DNA from: Chloroflexota bacterium
Lineage (GTDB): Bacteria; Chloroflexota; Anaerolineae; UBA4142; SHND01
Reading direction: 5' to 3'
DNA: 64,000 bases
Assembly (NCBI GenBank): GCA_004295045.1
Contig: SHND01000022.1
Coordinates: 16,246 to 80,245, forward strand
The notes beneath the pieces are model-generated. The model was given only the letters and a program-made list of their open reading frames with translations, was not told the origin of the DNA and made no database searches. Positions 61,188-64,000 of this stretch are shown here, one piece after another (within the stretch, counting starts at the first letter, position 1; each line of letters begins with the position of its first letter). The position numbers were made by a program, and so were the translations under genes.

Positions 61188-61856
61188 CTAGAGCGTCGCG
61201 ATGCCTTCGCGCAACGCGTACAGCGCGGCTTGAACGCGATTTTCGAGGTGCAGTTTGTCGAGGATGCGGCTAACGTGCGTGCGAACGGTGATTTCGGCGA
61301 TGTTGAGTCGCGCGGCGATTTGCGCGTTGCTCATGCCCGCCGCCACGAGTCGCAACACCTCGCGCTCGCGCTCGGTCAGCGGCTCTGTCTCTGTCGCTCC
61401 ATTCGCGGGCACCGTAAATTCGTGGAGGACGCGGCGCGTGATTTCGGGCGAGAGGACGGGCAAGCCCTGCGCGACTTGATGAATCGCCTCGATCAATCCT
61501 TCGGGATTCGCGTCTTTTAAAAAATAACCGAGCGCGCCCGCGCGAATCGCGGGCAGCACTTTGTCATCCGTCGCAAAACTGGTCAGCGCGAGAATGTGGA
61601 TTTCGGGATGCGCGGTGTGAATTTGGCGGATTGCCTCGATGCCGTCCACGCGCGGCATCACCAAATCCATAATGACGACATCGGGACACAGCGCGTCCGC
61701 TTGTTCGATGGCGACTTGTCCATCTTCGGCTTCACCGACCACTTGAATCTCTTCCACTTCTGTAAGGAGTGCAATTGTCCCTCTGCGGACAATTGTTTGG
61801 TCGTCAACGACCAAAACTCGAATGTGTTTATGCGGACGATTCGGCGCATCAGCCAT
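61188..61856 (-). CDS. NarL/LiaR-type response regulator
   Basis: A 222-residue two-component regulator. The receiver domain has VVDDQ, phosphoacceptor Asp64 (VVIMDLVMPRVDG) and Lys in GYFLKDA. The C-terminal LuxR-type HTH is LTEREREVLRLVAAGMSNAQIAARLNIAEITVRTHVSRILDKL. Its start overlaps the end of the kinase gene by 8 bases, so the pair is made together. NarL-type regulators bind inverted or tandem short sites; the recurrent GTACT-N5-AGTAC boxes are a candidate target, which is only a hypothesis. The end lies 2 bases from a MITE-like element. Confidence 0.93.
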   Translation of the reverse strand: MADAPNRPHKHIRVLVVDDQTIVRRGTIALLTEVEEIQVVGEAEDGQVAIEQADALCPDVVIMDLVMPRVDGIEAIRQIHTAHPEIHILALTSFATDDKVLPAIRAGALGYFLKDANPEGLIEAIHQVAQGLPVLSPEITRRVLHEFTVPANGATETEPLTEREREVLRLVAAGMSNAQIAARLNIAEITVRTHVSRILDKLHLENRVQAALYALREGIATL

Positions 61857-63999
61857 TTGGAACCTCGACTCGAACCAGCGTACCTTGACCGGGCTTGCCC
61901 TCCACAGTCAGCACACCATTGATTTTTTGCGCGCGTTCGGCAATCGAGCGCAAGCCCATTGTATTCTTTTGCCGCGCGCTGCGTAAGTCAATCCCAGCGC
62001 CATCATCGCGAATTTCCAACGCGGTACATTTTTGATCAAAATTGAGATTGACCGCCACATGCTTGGCGTGCGCGTGTTTCACAACGTTGCTCAATGCTTC
62101 TTGCGCGATGCGATAGAGTTCGGTTTGAACGGATAGCGGCAGTCCATCGTTGCCCTCGGTGTGAAATTCGATTGCGACGCCCGCGCGTCCTTCCACCGCT
62201 TGCAGGCGTGTCTGGAGCGCGGCGGCGAGACCTACTTTTTCGAGCGCGGGCGGACGAAGTTCAAAAATCAGTGAGCGCATATCCACCATCGCTTCGAGCG
62301 CGAGTTGAACAATTTGTTTGACGTGATCGGCGGCGACATTCTTTTTGTTTATTTGCAACGCGCGTGCCGCCGCGTTCGCATACAAGCCAATGCTGTAGAG
62401 CGACTGCGTGACCGAGTCGTGGAGTTCGCGCGCGAGACGCCCGCGTTCTTCGGCGACGACTTGTTGCAAATGCGCCTGCTGCCCGGCAAGTTCCTGTTCG
62501 ATGCGCCGCTGCTCGGTAATATCGCGCATAACGCCCTGATACCCGACCTGACCTGATTGCACGTCCTCCCAATTGGTTGCGCTAACCAACGCGTCTATCA
62601 CGCTGCCATCGCGGCGTACAAGTCGCACCGGATAGTCCTGAACAAATCCGCCCTCGTCAATCGCTTGCACAAAAACGGCGCGGTCGGCGGGATCAAAATA
62701 GAAATCCTTTGCGCTCATGTCCGCCAAGTCGGCGCGCGTCATTCCAAACATCTTGAGCAGGGCGGGATTCACATCCAAGATTTTTCCCTCGCGGGTTGAA
62801 ATAAAAATGCCATCGCGCGAATTATCAAAGAGCGAATGATATTTGCGCTCACTGCGTTCGAGCTCGCGATTCGCCTTTTCGGTTTGGGCTTGGAGCAGGT
62901 TCACGCGGTCCGCCAGCGCCAGCGAACCAAGCAATGCGCCAAGCGCCATGGCGAGGAGGAGCGGCTTGTCGGAGAAGGAAAAATTCGAAAAGAGCGCAAA
63001 GCCGTCCACAATAAAAATGAACGCGACGGCAAAGAACAAAATCAAACTGAGGAGATAAATCCGCGCGGGGCGATACCCTTGACGCCATACCACGAATCCT
63101 GCCAGCCCCATCAGGATCAAACCCGCTTGAAGCATAACAAGTCCCACCACATTGAGCGGGATGAATAGGCGGACGAGAAACCAAATAGGAAGGAGAAAAA
63201 CAAGACTGACGAGCAGCCGATGGATCCGCGGGACGCGCGTGCGGGTCTCCAGCACGCGAATCGAAAAGAAGATCAAAAAAATCATCCAAAGGACCGCAGA
63301 GAGCTCGTTTATAAAACGGTCCGCCAGATTCGGATAAATATATTGGTGCGCCAATCCGTCGCGCGCGCCCTGATTGAGCGAATAGAAAAGAATAAAAAGC
63401 GCGAGATACAAATAACTCGTATCACGCAGTGAGAAAAAGAGAAAGAGATTATAGCCCGCCATAATCAACATCGCGCCATAAAACAATCCATATAAAAATA
63501 GGTCAGATTGTTCACGCTGCGCAAGCGCTTCGGTTGAAAAAATGGTAAGCGGAATGATCATCGGCGAGGCGGATTGAAGGCGCATGTAGACGGTCTCTTG
63601 CCCTCCGACCGGGGGATCAAGATGAAACACAAACTCGCGATTGGGAACGTCGCGCGAGATAAAGGGTAGGTTTCGTCCCGTCTGCTCGACCCGAAAAGCG
63701 CCATCCCCATTCGGCAAATAGAGATCAACGTTGCCCTGACGCTGTTCGTGCAAGGCGAGCAACCACCGATTGTCTGCGGACGCGTCATTTTGCACGCGGA
63801 ACCGAAGCCAGACTGCGTCGTTCGTTACGCCGAGGTTTGGAACCCTTTGTTGGTTTGACGTGAACTGTTCAGAGAACGCGGGCGACGCCACATCCTCTAT
63901 CGTCAACTGGCGCGTCGGGTCGCGCAAAATTTCGAGATGCGGCGCGAGCGGATATTCGCCGGACGCGTCGGTGAGAACGATTGGCGGGGCGGTGTCACC
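61849..63999 (-). CDS. 7TMR-DISM sensor histidine kinase with PAS domain (5' end missing)
   Basis: About 716 residues are visible; the frame runs off the right edge, so the signal peptide and part of the sensor are missing. In order: the end of a 7TMR-DISM extracellular domain (LTIEDVASPAF, WLRFRVQND, FVFHLDPPVGG), seven membrane helices (about residues 165-365), a PAS domain (SRDGIFISTREGKILDVNPALLKMFG), then HisKA_3 with phosphoacceptor His527 in ARELHDSVTQSLYSIG. A HATPase follows (IAQEALSNVVKHAHAKHV, EIRDDGAGID, GLRSIAERA). It phosphorylates the overlapping NarL-type regulator. Signals for such receptors are thought to be carbohydrate-like ligands, but none is established here. Confidence 0.93.
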   Translation of the reverse strand, partial: GDTAPPIVLTDASGEYPLAPHLEILRDPTRQLTIEDVASPAFSEQFTSNQQRVPNLGVTNDAVWLRFRVQNDASADNRWLLALHEQRQGNVDLYLPNGDGAFRVEQTGRNLPFISRDVPNREFVFHLDPPVGGQETVYMRLQSASPMIIPLTIFSTEALAQREQSDLFLYGLFYGAMLIMAGYNLFLFFSLRDTSYLYLALFILFYSLNQGARDGLAHQYIYPNLADRFINELSAVLWMIFLIFFSIRVLETRTRVPRIHRLLVSLVFLLPIWFLVRLFIPLNVVGLVMLQAGLILMGLAGFVVWRQGYRPARIYLLSLILFFAVAFIFIVDGFALFSNFSFSDKPLLLAMALGALLGSLALADRVNLLQAQTEKANRELERSERKYHSLFDNSRDGIFISTREGKILDVNPALLKMFGMTRADLADMSAKDFYFDPADRAVFVQAIDEGGFVQDYPVRLVRRDGSVIDALVSATNWEDVQSGQVGYQGVMRDITEQRRIEQELAGQQAHLQQVVAEERGRLARELHDSVTQSLYSIGLYANAAARALQINKKNVAADHVKQIVQLALEAMVDMRSLIFELRPPALEKVGLAAALQTRLQAVEGRAGVAIEFHTEGNDGLPLSVQTELYRIAQEALSNVVKHAHAKHVAVNLNFDQKCTALEIRDDGAGIDLRSARQKNTMGLRSIAERAQKINGVLTVEGKPGQGTLVRVEVPNG

Positions 64000-64000
64000 T

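Overview
The window looks like chromosomal DNA from a member of the Chloroflexota, probably close to the Anaerolineae. This rests on gene style rather than a marker gene: a MalT/LuxR-type giant regulator, a short conserved protein typical of that phylum, lipoproteins with Thr/Pro-rich linkers, NarL-type two-component systems with 7TMR-DISM kinases, and many GGAGG-type ribosome binding sites. No rRNA, tRNA, CRISPR, phage or transposase gene was seen. Genes run on the + strand up to about 36.9 kb and on the - strand from there to the right edge; both edge genes are cut off.

Layout. 0-12.6 kb: end of a MalT-like regulator, a potassium channel, small membrane proteins, and a stress-type cluster of three DUF1269-like glycine-zipper proteins. 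It also holds a short graveyard of decayed genes (sulfatase, lipoprotein, MscS channel) and a Vps62-like protein. 12.7-16.4 kb: NADH dehydrogenase II followed by cytochrome bd subunits I and II, a complete NADH-to-oxygen electron chain. 16.6-28.1 kb: a tightly packed seven-gene unit (GMC oxidoreductase, MFS, GH63/MGH1-like glycosidase, SDR, CydD, CydC, MFS), so the bd-oxidase assembly exporter is co-transcribed with carbohydrate genes. 28.2-36.9 kb: HdeD-like protein, Trk/Ktr potassium uptake, an exported protein, a phasin-like protein, RDD protein, squalene/phytoene synthase and an AarF/UbiB kinase.

36.9-50.5 kb (- strand): cupredoxin-like lipoprotein, a cell-envelope pair (membrane coiled-coil/HhH protein plus an Ig-like protein with a 15-unit NET repeat), P-type ATPase with ZIP transporter, YqhA-like protein, PPK2, NhaC antiporter and a drug-type MFS. 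50.6-57.1 kb: a complete arginine deiminase pathway (OTC, amino-acid permease, carbamate kinase, arginine deiminase) with a YfcC carrier upstream. 57.1-64 kb: small envelope or stress proteins, a response-regulator/DUF1269 in-frame fusion, and a NarL-type two-component system running off the edge.

Taken together the region suits a facultative or microaerobic organism. It combines respiration at low oxygen (NDH-2, bd oxidase, CydDC) with substrate-level ATP from arginine, polyphosphate-linked nucleotide metabolism, ion and pH homeostasis (K+, Na+/H+, divalent cations), and several small stress-type proteins. Notable non-coding structure includes a recurrent intergenic 15-mer palindrome GTACT-N5-AGTAC, two copies of a TTGGAC-bounded inverted repeat, a TGTCATTGCGAG-bounded MITE-like element, and an octamer tandem repeat between arcC and arcA.
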